In this document: piece after piece, positions 26,077-33,258 of the stretch | How the letters are laid out: each line of letters starts with the position of its first letter | Numbering within the stretch: position 1 is the first letter of the stretch | Notes under the pieces: generated by a model | Told to the model about the DNA's origin: nothing | Databases searched by the model: none | Seen by the model: only the letters and a program-made list of their open reading frames with translations | NCBI GenBank assembly: GCA_019429365.1 | Contig: JAHYJD010000015.1 | Span: 1 to 47,961, forward strand | Length of the DNA stretch: 47,961 nt | Direction of reading: 5' to 3' | DNA from: Bacteroidales bacterium | GTDB taxonomy: Bacteria; Bacteroidota; Bacteroidia; Bacteroidales; UBA7960 | Translations under genes and position numbers: made by a program

Positions 26077-26847
26077 ATGGCCAATCCCGTCAGACCCAAA
26101 AAGTTTCTTGGTCAGCATTTTTTGCGCGACGAAAATATTGCACGAAAAATTGCATCCAGCCTCACCGGATTTGGCGATTATAAACAAGTGCTGGAGATCG
26201 GACCCGGAACCGGGGTGTTGACAAAATTTCTTATCGGAAATCCTGCATTCCAGTGGAATGGGGTGGAGCTTGACCGCGATGCTATTGCCTACCTCCAGTT
26301 ACACTACCCTGAAATTGCCGGCCACCTTCATGAAGAAGATTTTTTGAAAATGTCCCTTCCGGGGATTTCATCTGGAGCCCAAATGGCCATTATCGGGAAT
26401 TTTCCCTATAATATTTCCTCGCAAATCGTTTTTAAGATGCTCGAGCATCATGAGTTGGTGCCCGAGCTGGTAGGCATGTTCCAAAAGGAAATGGCCCAGC
26501 GCATCGCCGCACCTTCGGGTAACAAAACCTATGGCATCATGAGCGTGCTTGCCCAGGCTTTTTACCACGTGGAATATCTTTTTCAGGTCGATGAGCATGT
26601 TTTTCATCCGCCGCCCAAAGTAAAATCAGCTGTAATAAGGATGCAGCGCAAGGACGAGGAGTTGCCCTGCGAGACCCGAAAATTATTCATGGTCGTAAAA
26701 GCGGCCTTTAACCAGCGCCGTAAAACCTTGCGAAACTCGCTCAAAGGTATTGACATGAAATGGGATGAACTGCCGGCCGATTTCCCCGGACGCAGACCAG
26801 AGCAATTGAAGCTCGAAGAATTTTTACTTTTGGCGCAGCACACTTAG
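26077..26847 (+). CDS. rsmA: 16S rRNA dimethyladenosine transferase
   Basis: RsmA (KsgA) dimethylates the two adjacent adenosines A1518 and A1519 (E. coli numbers) in helix 45 of 16S rRNA, a late 30S assembly step. The 256-residue sequence starts with the KFLGQHFLRDENIARKI motif. The SAM-binding motif I is LEIGPGTGVLTKFL. The catalytic NFPYN tetrapeptide motif is present in IGNFPYNISSQIVFKMLEHH, and the C-terminal helical part has RRKTLRNSLKG. It begins 6 nt after the TPR gene. Confidence 0.97.
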   Translation: MANPVRPKKFLGQHFLRDENIARKIASSLTGFGDYKQVLEIGPGTGVLTKFLIGNPAFQWNGVELDRDAIAYLQLHYPEIAGHLHEEDFLKMSLPGISSGAQMAIIGNFPYNISSQIVFKMLEHHELVPELVGMFQKEMAQRIAAPSGNKTYGIMSVLAQAFYHVEYLFQVDEHVFHPPPKVKSAVIRMQRKDEELPCETRKLFMVVKAAFNQRRKTLRNSLKGIDMKWDELPADFPGRRPEQLKLEEFLLLAQHT

Positions 26848-26946
26848 TGGTTTATTCCGTTTGTCCGTAAATTTTTTATATATTGGCAAACAAAGTAGTT
26901 TTGATGTCCATTTTCTGTTTTTTTCAGAAAATACAATGATTCAATT

Positions 26947-28242
26947 ATGGCAACCAGGAAGTTAAAAAATTTTGAATTTGCCGGGCTTCAGAATGCTGAA
27001 GCAGGAAGCGTGGACGCACTTCATACGTTTAATGCATTTGAAACCCCCAATGGTTTTGTGTTTTTGGTTTCGGGTTCCTCCCAGCCAGTGGAAGAAGCGC
27101 AGCAAGTGGGCAGCATTATTAATGAAAGAATTCGCTATTATCTTGAAAATGAGGTGTTGGCTGATCCCAAAGAGGCGGTTCGCAATGCCCTGGTTTATGC
27201 CAATGGTTTTATTTTTGAAAAAAGGCGCAAGGAGCCGGAGTTTACGCCAGGGGAAGCCAGCGTGCTTTGCCTGCTGGTTCGCGACGAAAAGGTATATTAT
27301 GCCTGGATGGGCGACGTTTCGCTTTACCTCTACACCGGCAAGCGACGTTTTACTCTCACCTGGCCTCTGGAGACTGCTGCAGAACATGATGCGGAAAGTG
27401 AACAAAAGCAGATGCTGTTCCTTGGAGCGCATCAGCTGGCCGAACCTGCCGTTTGCGACAAGGCCCTGGTTCCGGTTGATAACGACATGTTGTTCATGGC
27501 AACCGGCAGCGGATGGCAAAGCCTGCGCGAGAAAGCTTTTTGCGGGGTGCTGGCCGATTCTATGCCTTCCCACACAAAGGTGCAGCGACTGGTAAAGATA
27601 GTTACAGAGCAAGAACCCGATAGGCCCGTGGCTGCCCAGCTTATTGCTTTTTATAATCTGGCTCAGAACGAAAGAAGTTTTGTGGCAGGCAAAAGCGCCC
27701 CGGTAAAATCCGTAATCGAAAAAATTCAGTCGAAAATTGAAGACAAGCCCAAAAGTACCCTGGTGAAGTCATTGCTGATTGCCATTGGCATAATTATTCT
27801 TGGCTATATGTTTTGGGATATTTTCCTCAACAATCCGCAACGACCAGTTAATGTCGAGATCAGCAGAACAGCTGTGGAAGAGGCCGACTCCCTGGCCCTT
27901 GACACCATCGAGGCTGCACCTGAAAGGGCCGCTCAGGCTACTTTGCCCGCAGATGTTGAGTATGTGGTGCGAAGTGGCGATACCTGGGGAAGTATTTACC
28001 GTCAATATGAGGTTTGTTCGTGGTTTATTCGCAACCACCCGTCCAATGCAGGGAGGTTCGATGCCGACGATAATCCTGTTTTCAATACCACGCTGGTTAT
28101 CCCTGTAAAGTATTCGGCCAGCAGCAGGCTCAATCCCTCTTATTACCGGGAGTTTACCACCGACAAGGTGGGCAATGCCTGTCAGAATGTCAATGAAACT
28201 TTCAAAAGAAGGGCTGACCAGAAATTGGTTTCTCCCCATTAG
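26947..28242 (+). CDS. PP2C-like domain fused to a membrane helix and LysM domain
   Basis: Residues 1-~250 resemble a PPM/PP2C-type phosphatase: the YYAWMGDVSLYLYTGK strand matches the internal GDSR motif and LFMATGSGWQSLREKAF the later D(G/A)W motif. The first metal-binding DGMGG motif is replaced by VSGSSQP, so metal coordination is probably lost. A membrane helix lies at ~271-294 (LLIAIGIIILGYMFW). A LysM domain at ~337-390 begins VEYVVRSGDTWGSIYRQYEV. Expected topology is cytoplasmic sensor domain and periplasmic peptidoglycan-binding LysM. Ends overlap the convergent aspartokinase gene by 4 nt. The pseudo-phosphatase reading is inference; the fold assignment is moderately sure. Confidence 0.75.
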   Translation: MATRKLKNFEFAGLQNAEAGSVDALHTFNAFETPNGFVFLVSGSSQPVEEAQQVGSIINERIRYYLENEVLADPKEAVRNALVYANGFIFEKRRKEPEFTPGEASVLCLLVRDEKVYYAWMGDVSLYLYTGKRRFTLTWPLETAAEHDAESEQKQMLFLGAHQLAEPAVCDKALVPVDNDMLFMATGSGWQSLREKAFCGVLADSMPSHTKVQRLVKIVTEQEPDRPVAAQLIAFYNLAQNERSFVAGKSAPVKSVIEKIQSKIEDKPKSTLVKSLLIAIGIIILGYMFWDIFLNNPQRPVNVEISRTAVEEADSLALDTIEAAPERAAQATLPADVEYVVRSGDTWGSIYRQYEVCSWFIRNHPSNAGRFDADDNPVFNTTLVIPVKYSASSRLNPSYYREFTTDKVGNACQNVNETFKRRADQKLVSPH

Positions 28243-29537
28243 TTTTGGATAACATCCTTGACTACCATTTGAAGGGTCGTTCGGCTTTTTTGCTCAAGCA
28301 GCACTTCTCCGCCTCCAATAAGTGAGTCAATCATGGCTTTTTCGTAATGCCTTACGGTAATCAGCTTCAGGTCGAAGTTGTATTTTACATTGAAATTCTT
28401 TTCCAGGTCCCTTAAAAGGGCAGGTGTATTAATTCGGTCTCGGTCGAAACAAACCGAAAAACTAATGGCCGAATTCTGCATCAGGTTGATCTTCACCCCA
28501 TTTTTTGCAAAATCGGAAAAAATTCTGGAAAGGTTATGCTCTGCAATAAAGCTGAAATCCTTCGGAAAAATGGAGACCAGCACCTGGTTAAACTTGAAGA
28601 TGTAGCTGGGTACCTGGTTGTCGTTTTCGCTGTTTTCGTTAATAATGGTGCCGGGCTCAGCGGGCTGGAAGAAAGACCTGACCTTTAACGGGATGTTGCG
28701 GCTAAGCAAAGGTTTCAGCGTTTTCGGGTGTATAACTGTGGCTCCATAGTACGAGAGTTCAATGGCTTCCTGGTAACTGATGTTGGGCAAGAGTAATGTC
28801 TGGTCGAAAAGCTTTGGATCAGCATTGAGCAGTCCTGGCACATCCTTCCAAATTACCACTTCAGAAGCCCGCAGCGAATAGGCAAATATGGCCGCAGAGT
28901 AGTCTGAACCTTCGCGCCCCAACGTAGTGGTGAAGCCCTGCGCAGTAGCCCCCAGGAACCCCTGGGTAAGCACTATGCCGGGCTTGTTAGTGTTTTTGGC
29001 TGGGTTGAGGTACGGCAGCAGGGATTTCTTCACCGCTTGAGATGTCAGAATCCAGTCCACACGCGCATCGCGAAAGTTGGCATCGGTTATGATCAGCTTG
29101 CGGGAATCGAACCATTGATTGCGCACCCCGGAATAATTAAGGTAATGGCTAACGATCTGTGTCGAAACAATTTCGCCGGTCGAAACAATGCGGTCGTATT
29201 CATAATTATAATTGGCCGAAGGCTTCTCTTCAATATATCGAAGCAAATGAAAGAAGGTCTGCTCCACATGAAAAAAGGCTGCATGCTTTGGGTCATCAAA
29301 CAGGCCACTGGTCAGGTCGAGGTGAAACTGCCGCACTTCTTCGTACACCTTCATCATCTTTTCAAACGCCCCTTCCATATAATGCTGTGTCAGTTTTTCA
29401 AGCGTATTGGTGGTCTTTGCCATGGCCGAAATGACCACCACAAGCGACTTTTCTCCGTGCTGCCGGATAATGGAAGCTACATTGCGGACGGCTTCCGGAT
29501 CTTTAACGCTGGCCCCACCAAATTTGAATACGCGCAT
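28239..29537 (-). CDS. lysC: Aspartate kinase
   Basis: This enzyme phosphorylates L-aspartate, the first step to lysine/diaminopimelate, threonine, methionine and isoleucine. The 432-residue form starts MRVFKFGGASVKDPEAVRNV, the universal K-F-G-G motif; ten upstream in-frame codons are ignored because they precede it. Further kinase motifs are the GREGSDYSAAIFAYSLRASE loop, then VVIWKDVPGLLNADPK, and SYQEAIELSYYGATVIHPKT. The C-terminus carries ACT-type regulatory sequence (QVLVSIFPKDFSFIAEHNLS, VKINLMQNSAISFSVCFD). It lacks a homoserine dehydrogenase domain, unlike ThrA. Its promoter abuts the sigma-factor terminator, and it ends within the 3' end of the PP2C-like gene. Confidence 0.96.
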   Translation of the reverse strand: MRVFKFGGASVKDPEAVRNVASIIRQHGEKSLVVVISAMAKTTNTLEKLTQHYMEGAFEKMMKVYEEVRQFHLDLTSGLFDDPKHAAFFHVEQTFFHLLRYIEEKPSANYNYEYDRIVSTGEIVSTQIVSHYLNYSGVRNQWFDSRKLIITDANFRDARVDWILTSQAVKKSLLPYLNPAKNTNKPGIVLTQGFLGATAQGFTTTLGREGSDYSAAIFAYSLRASEVVIWKDVPGLLNADPKLFDQTLLLPNISYQEAIELSYYGATVIHPKTLKPLLSRNIPLKVRSFFQPAEPGTIINENSENDNQVPSYIFKFNQVLVSIFPKDFSFIAEHNLSRIFSDFAKNGVKINLMQNSAISFSVCFDRDRINTPALLRDLEKNFNVKYNFDLKLITVRHYEKAMIDSLIGGGEVLLEQKSRTTLQMVVKDVIQN

Positions 29538-29564
29538 AGCAGTTGGTTGTGCAAAAAATAAACA

Positions 29565-29592
29565 CAAATTTAGTAAATATTAATGAGGCCAA
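29565..29592 (-). promoter_or_regulatory. Promoter of aspartate kinase gene
   Basis: On the minus strand a TAAATTTG box (29565-29572) matches TAnnTTTG and a TTG (29590-29592) lies 17 nt upstream. This overlaps the T-run side of the upstream sigma-factor terminator. Confidence 0.65.
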
Positions 29593-29623
29593 AAAAGAAA
29601 CCCCGGTCATTGCTGAACCGGGG
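29591..29623 (-). terminator. Terminator of the ECF sigma gene
   Basis: On the minus strand a 7-bp stem CCCCGGT/ACCGGGG (29601-29607 and 29617-29623) with a 9-nt loop is followed by TTTCTTTTTT. It begins 36 nt after the sigma-factor stop. Confidence 0.88.
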
Positions 29624-29658
29624 CTTCCTGGGAATTATACCGGGATTGAAATTTCGGC

Positions 29659-30159
29659 TTACTGTTCGTTAATTGCTTCCATCAGTTTCTTGCGGGTAAA
29701 GAAAATGCGGCTTTTTACGGTTCCAATGGAAAGATTCAGCTTATCAGCAATTTCCTTGTATTTGTAACCATCATTGTACATCTCAAAAGGCTTGCGCTGG
29801 TCTTTGTCAATGCGCTTGATTTCCTTGTGGATTTCCTTGGTGGCATAAGCTGAATCGGGCATTCCATCATTGCTTTCTTTCGAAAGGTTCAGGTAGTAAA
29901 GGTCATCAGTCTTGTCGAGTATGGTATTGTTTCTGACACTCTGACGATAATTGTTAATGAAGGTATTTTTCATGATCGTGAAAGTCCACGCTTTGAGGTT
30001 AGTGTCCTCGGTAAACTTGTCGCGATTGGTGAGTGCTTTCAAAAAAGTTTCCTGAACAAGGTCCTGCGCATCCTCGTAATTCGAAGTCAGGGTGTAGGCA
30101 AAATATTTCAGGTTTTTCTGAAGACCCAGGAGCTTATAGTTGAATTCCATTGCTGTCAT
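29659..30159 (-). CDS. ECF-family RNA polymerase sigma factor
   Basis: This 166-residue extracytoplasmic-function sigma factor has region 2 at ~15-80 (YEDAQDLVQETFLKAL, LKAWTFTIMKNTFINNYRQS) and region 4 at ~110-160. Region 4 has a helix-turn-helix YKEIADKLNLSIGTVKSRIF. There is no region 3. No anti-sigma gene follows; the gene ends in a strong terminator. Two in-frame ATGs (30159, 30150) are possible starts. It has its own consensus promoter and is separated by 439 nt from the upstream B12-type MerR regulator on the same strand, an arrangement reminiscent of LitR-LitS. Its regulon is unknown. Confidence 0.93.
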   Translation of the reverse strand: MTAMEFNYKLLGLQKNLKYFAYTLTSNYEDAQDLVQETFLKALTNRDKFTEDTNLKAWTFTIMKNTFINNYRQSVRNNTILDKTDDLYYLNLSKESNDGMPDSAYATKEIHKEIKRIDKDQRKPFEMYNDGYKYKEIADKLNLSIGTVKSRIFFTRKKLMEAINEQ

Positions 30160-30199
30160 GACTGTTCGGTTTTTTGGGTTTGTTTAATATTATTTATAT

Positions 30200-30230
30200 C
30201 AAAGTTAAACAAAAAAATATTACCTCCAAA
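30200..30230 (-). promoter_or_regulatory. Consensus promoter of ECF sigma gene
   Basis: The minus strand has TTTG (30227-30230), a 19-nt spacer and TAACTTTG (30200-30207), an exact match to the primary Bacteroidota consensus. The inverted repeat TGTTTAA/TTAAACA overlaps the -7 and start region. Confidence 0.8.
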
Positions 30231-30530
30231 TTTTTTTTAACTTTTTAACATATTAAATTCATTATAAAACTTGTCTTAGTTGCTGATTTGGAGCTTTAGT
30301 AGTATAAATTTAGGCTTTTCCGGCGACATGGTCAAGTGTTGCTTGTTGAATTTATTGTTAAATATTCTTAATGAAAACCGGAACAAGAAAGTTAATCACG
30401 CAATTGGATACCCAATTGCCAATCAATTAGGATTTTACAGAATGCGGCGCATTATAACAGGAATAACCTGATGCTTTACAGGAAAAAGAAAATGCCCCGA
30501 CCTTTTTGTATAATTCCAGAAAGTGGGGCA

Positions 30531-30558
30531 AAATGAAAATGCCGGCTGTTGGCCGGCA
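30531..30558 (-). terminator. Terminator of the MerR-type regulator gene
   Basis: On the minus strand a 7-bp stem TGCCGGC/GCCGGCA with a 5-nt loop is followed by ATTTTCATTT. It lies 41 nt after the regulator stop. Confidence 0.75.
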
Positions 30559-30598
30559 AAAAAATAAATTACTGGTTTAATAAACTACCAGACTGGTT

Positions 30599-31483
30599 TT
30601 ATGTAAGTGCTTTCAGATAGTCTTTAAATTCTTCTGCACTTTTAAGGGAAATCATGTTTTTGGGCAGTTTAGGTTCAAGTTCACGCACCTGGTAACCCGA
30701 AGTGAAAATTTTCTTGTCTTTGAGAGCCTCTGACAGGTTGTTTATGTAATCGGGGAGTTCCTTGGGCGGAATGGCAGCCACAAAGTAAGTGAGCACATAG
30801 TCGGCATTTCGAATTTTCACCACTTCTACCATATCTTTAAACGGAACATTCTGCCCCAGGTAAATGACCTTGTGTCCGTGTTTCTTTATCAGAAAGTTGT
30901 AAAACAAGAGTCCCAGTTCATGAAACTCCATTTCAGGAAGATACAACAAGAAGGTTTTGGCATTGGGCGACAGGGGATTGTTTTGCCCGTCGATAGCCAC
31001 GATCATTTTCTGCCTGATGAGGTTGGTGAGAAAGTGCTCCTGTGCCGGATTTATGGTGCCAATCTGCCATAGCACCCCAATTTTTTCGAGCAAAGGATAA
31101 AGCACATGTGTAACCGTTTTTTCAAAACCAATTTTTAATATAGTGCTCGACAATACTTTTTCGAAGGCATCCTCATTGAGCTCTATCATGGCCACGGTGA
31201 GGCTGTTGATCTGGCTTTCGAAATCAGTGGAGGAGCGCGATATATCTGTAATTTTCTCACAAATCTCCTCGGTGGGCATACTTACAATGTCCGAAATCTT
31301 AAACCCATGCTTATTGAGCGTGCTAATGTTGAGCAGCTTCAAAAGGTCCTCATCGTTGTAGTACCTTATATTGGTGGGTGTGCGCTTTGGCGAAACCACA
31401 TTATACCTCTTTTCCCATATACGTATGGTATGGGCTTTAATGCCGGTAATTTTTTCGAGGTCGTTTATAGAGTAACGGATCAT
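30599..31483 (-). CDS. MerR-family regulator with cobalamin-binding domain (CarH/LitR-like)
   Basis: Residues 1-~70 are a MerR winged helix (YSINDLEKITGIKAHTIRIW, EKRYNVVSPKRT). Residues ~85-165 form the four-helix B12 cap and ~175-290 the Rossmann-like cobalamin-binding domain. The cap motif W139-x9-E149-H150 (W of VLWQIG, EH of PAQEH) and the lower-ligand motif E186-F-H188-E-L-G191 are both intact. In CarH and LitR these bind adenosylcobalamin and make DNA release light-dependent, which would make this a candidate photoreceptor. Length 294 is typical. It is divergent from siaC across a 333-nt spacer with candidate operators, and upstream of an ECF sigma gene. Actual light sensing is inference. 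Confidence 0.9.
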   Translation of the reverse strand: MIRYSINDLEKITGIKAHTIRIWEKRYNVVSPKRTPTNIRYYNDEDLLKLLNISTLNKHGFKISDIVSMPTEEICEKITDISRSSTDFESQINSLTVAMIELNEDAFEKVLSSTILKIGFEKTVTHVLYPLLEKIGVLWQIGTINPAQEHFLTNLIRQKMIVAIDGQNNPLSPNAKTFLLYLPEMEFHELGLLFYNFLIKKHGHKVIYLGQNVPFKDMVEVVKIRNADYVLTYFVAAIPPKELPDYINNLSEALKDKKIFTSGYQVRELEPKLPKNMISLKSAEEFKDYLKALT

Positions 31484-31644
31484 GGCTTGCCGCTTTGTTT
31501 AATCTTTTTTTAAAAATGTGGGTCAAAAGTGAGGAAAAATCACAGAAGTTATTTTCTTACGAAGGATTTAATTAATCAACAATAACAGTATGTAAAAGTT
31601 CAAAATCCTATGAAAGGAATGCTTTGGCCTGTTTAATATAAGAT

Positions 31645-31677
31645 AACTGCATGAAAACTGTTTATTGTTTGTTTAAT
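31645..31677 (+). promoter_or_regulatory. Candidate CarH-type operator with 11-bp direct repeats
   Basis: Three consecutive 11-mers (31645-31655, 31656-31666, 31667-31677) align on nnnTGTnnAnn: the second and third match fully (TGTTTA at 31659 and 31670, exactly 11 bp apart) and the first partly (TGCATG). The Thermus CarH operator is described as three 11-bp direct repeats of nnTnnACAnnn, the reverse complement of this pattern. Binding by the adjacent regulator is inferred. Confidence 0.5.
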
Positions 31678-31684
31678 GTTTTTC

Positions 31685-31717
31685 CAATTTGTTTTTAACT
31701 CTTTTTAAAACAAATTG
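31685..31717. repeat. Perfect 11-bp inverted repeat
   Basis: CAATTTGTTTT (31685-31695) and AAAACAAATTG (31707-31717) are perfect inverted arms around an 11-nt spacer. It lies just downstream of the TGTTTA repeats, about 100 nt before siaC. It may be an operator; no T run makes it a terminator on the plus side. Confidence 0.6.
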
Positions 31718-31816
31718 TTCAATAAAAAAATGAGTGCAGCGGGCAAGCAAACAACATAAAAAATTCGTACCTTGCCAAGCCCCTGAGTAGGGGTTAAGTA
31801 ATGGTTTTTTGCGGAT

Positions 31817-32212
31817 ATGAAAAGGAAAGCGCCGGTTTCGAAAGATTTGATTATTGAAGCCACCCGTACCACCCTTGGCGTAGAATATCTTTATTCTAAA
31901 GGGGTGTTGCGTTTGTTGGGCGATTCTTACCCGGAGAATGCTGCAGACTTTTTTCAGCCGCTTTTGCAATGGGTAAATGAGTATGTGCGGGTTCCGCATG
32001 AGCAAACTACCGTCGAATTCAGGGTTAAATACTTTAACACCAGTTCTTCCCGCTATATTTTCCAGATTATGGAAATTCTGCATGTCTTCGAGGCCCAGGG
32101 CAATACGGTTCAAGTTGTTTGGAGGAGCCAGGGGCAGGATGATGACATGCTCGAAACCTGGCGTGAGCTCATGGATGAGCTGGAAATGGTTTATACCGTG
32201 GAGAGCGAATAA
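31817..32212 (+). CDS. SiaC-family regulatory phosphoprotein (DUF1987)
   Basis: This 131-residue protein matches DUF1987, now named for SiaC, which in Pseudomonas is phosphorylated on a threonine by SiaB, dephosphorylated by the PP2C SiaA, and activates the diguanylate cyclase SiaD. Family hallmarks are GVLRLLGDSYPENAADFFQP, the FRVKYFNTSSSRYIF strand with the conserved Thr-Ser-Ser-Ser, and the acidic QDDDMLETW segment. No SiaA, SiaB or SiaD gene is next to it; it stands 78 nt upstream of a DnaB-like ATPase gene on the same strand. Its partner and role here are unknown. Confidence 0.85.
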   Translation: MKRKAPVSKDLIIEATRTTLGVEYLYSKGVLRLLGDSYPENAADFFQPLLQWVNEYVRVPHEQTTVEFRVKYFNTSSSRYIFQIMEILHVFEAQGNTVQVVWRSQGQDDDMLETWRELMDELEMVYTVESE

Positions 32213-32251
32213 TTTAACGGTTTTTAGTATCGCTTTCCTGTTATTTTTGAC

Positions 32252-32259
32252 TATATTTG
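32252..32259 (+). promoter_or_regulatory. -7 element upstream of DnaB-like gene
   Basis: TATATTTG matches TAnnTTTG exactly and lies 31 nt before the ATG. No TTTG is seen at the proper upstream distance, so the promoter is tentative. Confidence 0.4.
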
Positions 32260-32290
32260 AAACAGATGTCGTTCTTTAAAACTTATTGTC

Positions 32291-33181
32291 ATGGAACAAA
32301 ACACTTTAGAAATCACAGAGCAGTCAGAGGTGTTTGAGTTTGCCAGTATCCGCGAGCTGGTAAACCAGGCACTTAAAAAAGACTTTGACGAGCAAGCCTC
32401 TCCAGCCGGACTTACAACCGGTTTCAGAATGCTCGATAATGTAATTGGCGGATTTCAGAAAGGACAGCTTTATACAGTAGCGGTGAAACCCGGTATGGGA
32501 AAAACCGCATTTTTATTGTCTGTTGCCAACAACCTGGCCATTAAGAACAATCATTCCGTTGCCATCTTTTCCTCCGAAAGGTCGAACCTGAAAATTACCA
32601 ACCGGCTTATTGAAAGTGAAACCGGCATGTCGCTCGAGAAGCTTCGCAAAGGCACCATGAAAGCCAGCGAACGCGATCACATGAATTCCCTTATCAGTAG
32701 TATTGCCAAGGCCAAAATTTTTCTCGATGATACCCCTTCGCTGTCGGCCGAGGAGTTGATAAAAAGATCAAGGCAGCTAAAGATCGTTCATAATGTCGAC
32801 CTGGTTATCATTGACTACCTGGAGTTGCTGTCAACCAGTATCACCGACACCGACAGCAGGAGCGAACAGTTGAATAAAATTGTGCTGACGGTAAAAGAAA
32901 TTGCACGTGAATTGAATTTGCCCATTTTGCTGTTCTCGCAAATCGGCTCCCCATTCAACTTTATGCAAAAGCCCACCATTAAGGATCTTCCGGTGTTTCT
33001 GAGTGAACTTTCAGATTCGGTCATGTTTTTGCACCGCAGTGATTTGTTCCCCTCCGCAAAAAACGGAATTAACAAGGATATAGTAGAAGTAATCGTGGCC
33101 AAGCACCCACAACTCTACGAACCCGTGGTAGTGCCACTTACCTATATTGAGAGCATAGCAAAGTTTGCAGATTTTTCATAG
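32291..33181 (+). CDS. Stand-alone DnaB C-terminal (RecA-like) ATPase
   Basis: This 296-residue protein equals the C-terminal ATPase half of replicative helicase DnaB with no N-terminal primase-interaction domain. TTGFRMLDNVIGGFQKGQLY aligns with the domain start. Walker A is KPGMGKTA (66-73), SSERSNLKITNRLIESETGM matches the motif II region, Walker B is LVIIDYLELL (~170-178), and LPILLFSQIGSP stands where DnaB has the SQLNR motif. The arginine after SQL is replaced, so helicase activity may be altered. It is preceded by siaC and followed by a terminator. Since it lacks the collar domain it is unlikely to be the main replicative helicase; role unknown. Confidence 0.88.
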   Translation: MEQNTLEITEQSEVFEFASIRELVNQALKKDFDEQASPAGLTTGFRMLDNVIGGFQKGQLYTVAVKPGMGKTAFLLSVANNLAIKNNHSVAIFSSERSNLKITNRLIESETGMSLEKLRKGTMKASERDHMNSLISSIAKAKIFLDDTPSLSAEELIKRSRQLKIVHNVDLVIIDYLELLSTSITDTDSRSEQLNKIVLTVKEIARELNLPILLFSQIGSPFNFMQKPTIKDLPVFLSELSDSVMFLHRSDLFPSAKNGINKDIVEVIVAKHPQLYEPVVVPLTYIESIAKFADFS

Positions 33182-33200
33182 TCTGTGCCTGAATAATTTT

Positions 33201-33231
33201 GCCCGGTGTTTTAAAAATGCCGGGCTTTTTT
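33201..33231 (+). terminator. Terminator of siaC/DnaB-like unit
   Basis: A 6-bp stem GCCCGG/CCGGGC with a 13-nt loop is followed by six T residues. It begins 20 nt after the DnaB-like stop and shows that the next gene starts at 33259 rather than further upstream. Confidence 0.88.
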
Positions 33232-33258
33232 ATAAAAAATCATGTAAATCATAATATT

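Larger units (their letters stand above)
30160..30598. other. Non-coding region between MerR regulator and ECF sigma gene
   Basis: This 439-nt stretch contains the sigma-gene promoter (30200-30230), the MerR terminator (30531-30558) and an outer TGCCCC/GGGGCA pair (30493-30530). TGTTTAA (30181-30187) and TTAAACA (30205-30211) form an inverted repeat overlapping the sigma -7 box. No convincing gene is seen between 30240 and 30490. Confidence 0.6.
31484..31816. other. Divergent regulatory region between carH-like and siaC-like genes
   Basis: This 333-nt AT-rich spacer holds no gene. TGTTTAAT occurs at 31496, 31630 and 31670, plus TGTTTATT at 31659. It also has an 11-bp inverted repeat (31685-31717), a GGCAAG/CTTGCC pair (31742-31776) and a short CCCC/GGGG hairpin (31780-31793) before siaC. 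A TACCTTGC at 31768-31775 is only a partial -7 match for siaC. Confidence 0.6.

Noticed and set aside
30280-30471. 63-codon plus-strand ORF between MerR and sigma genes
   Set aside because: Lies in AT-rich non-coding sequence, no ribosome-binding or conserved features.
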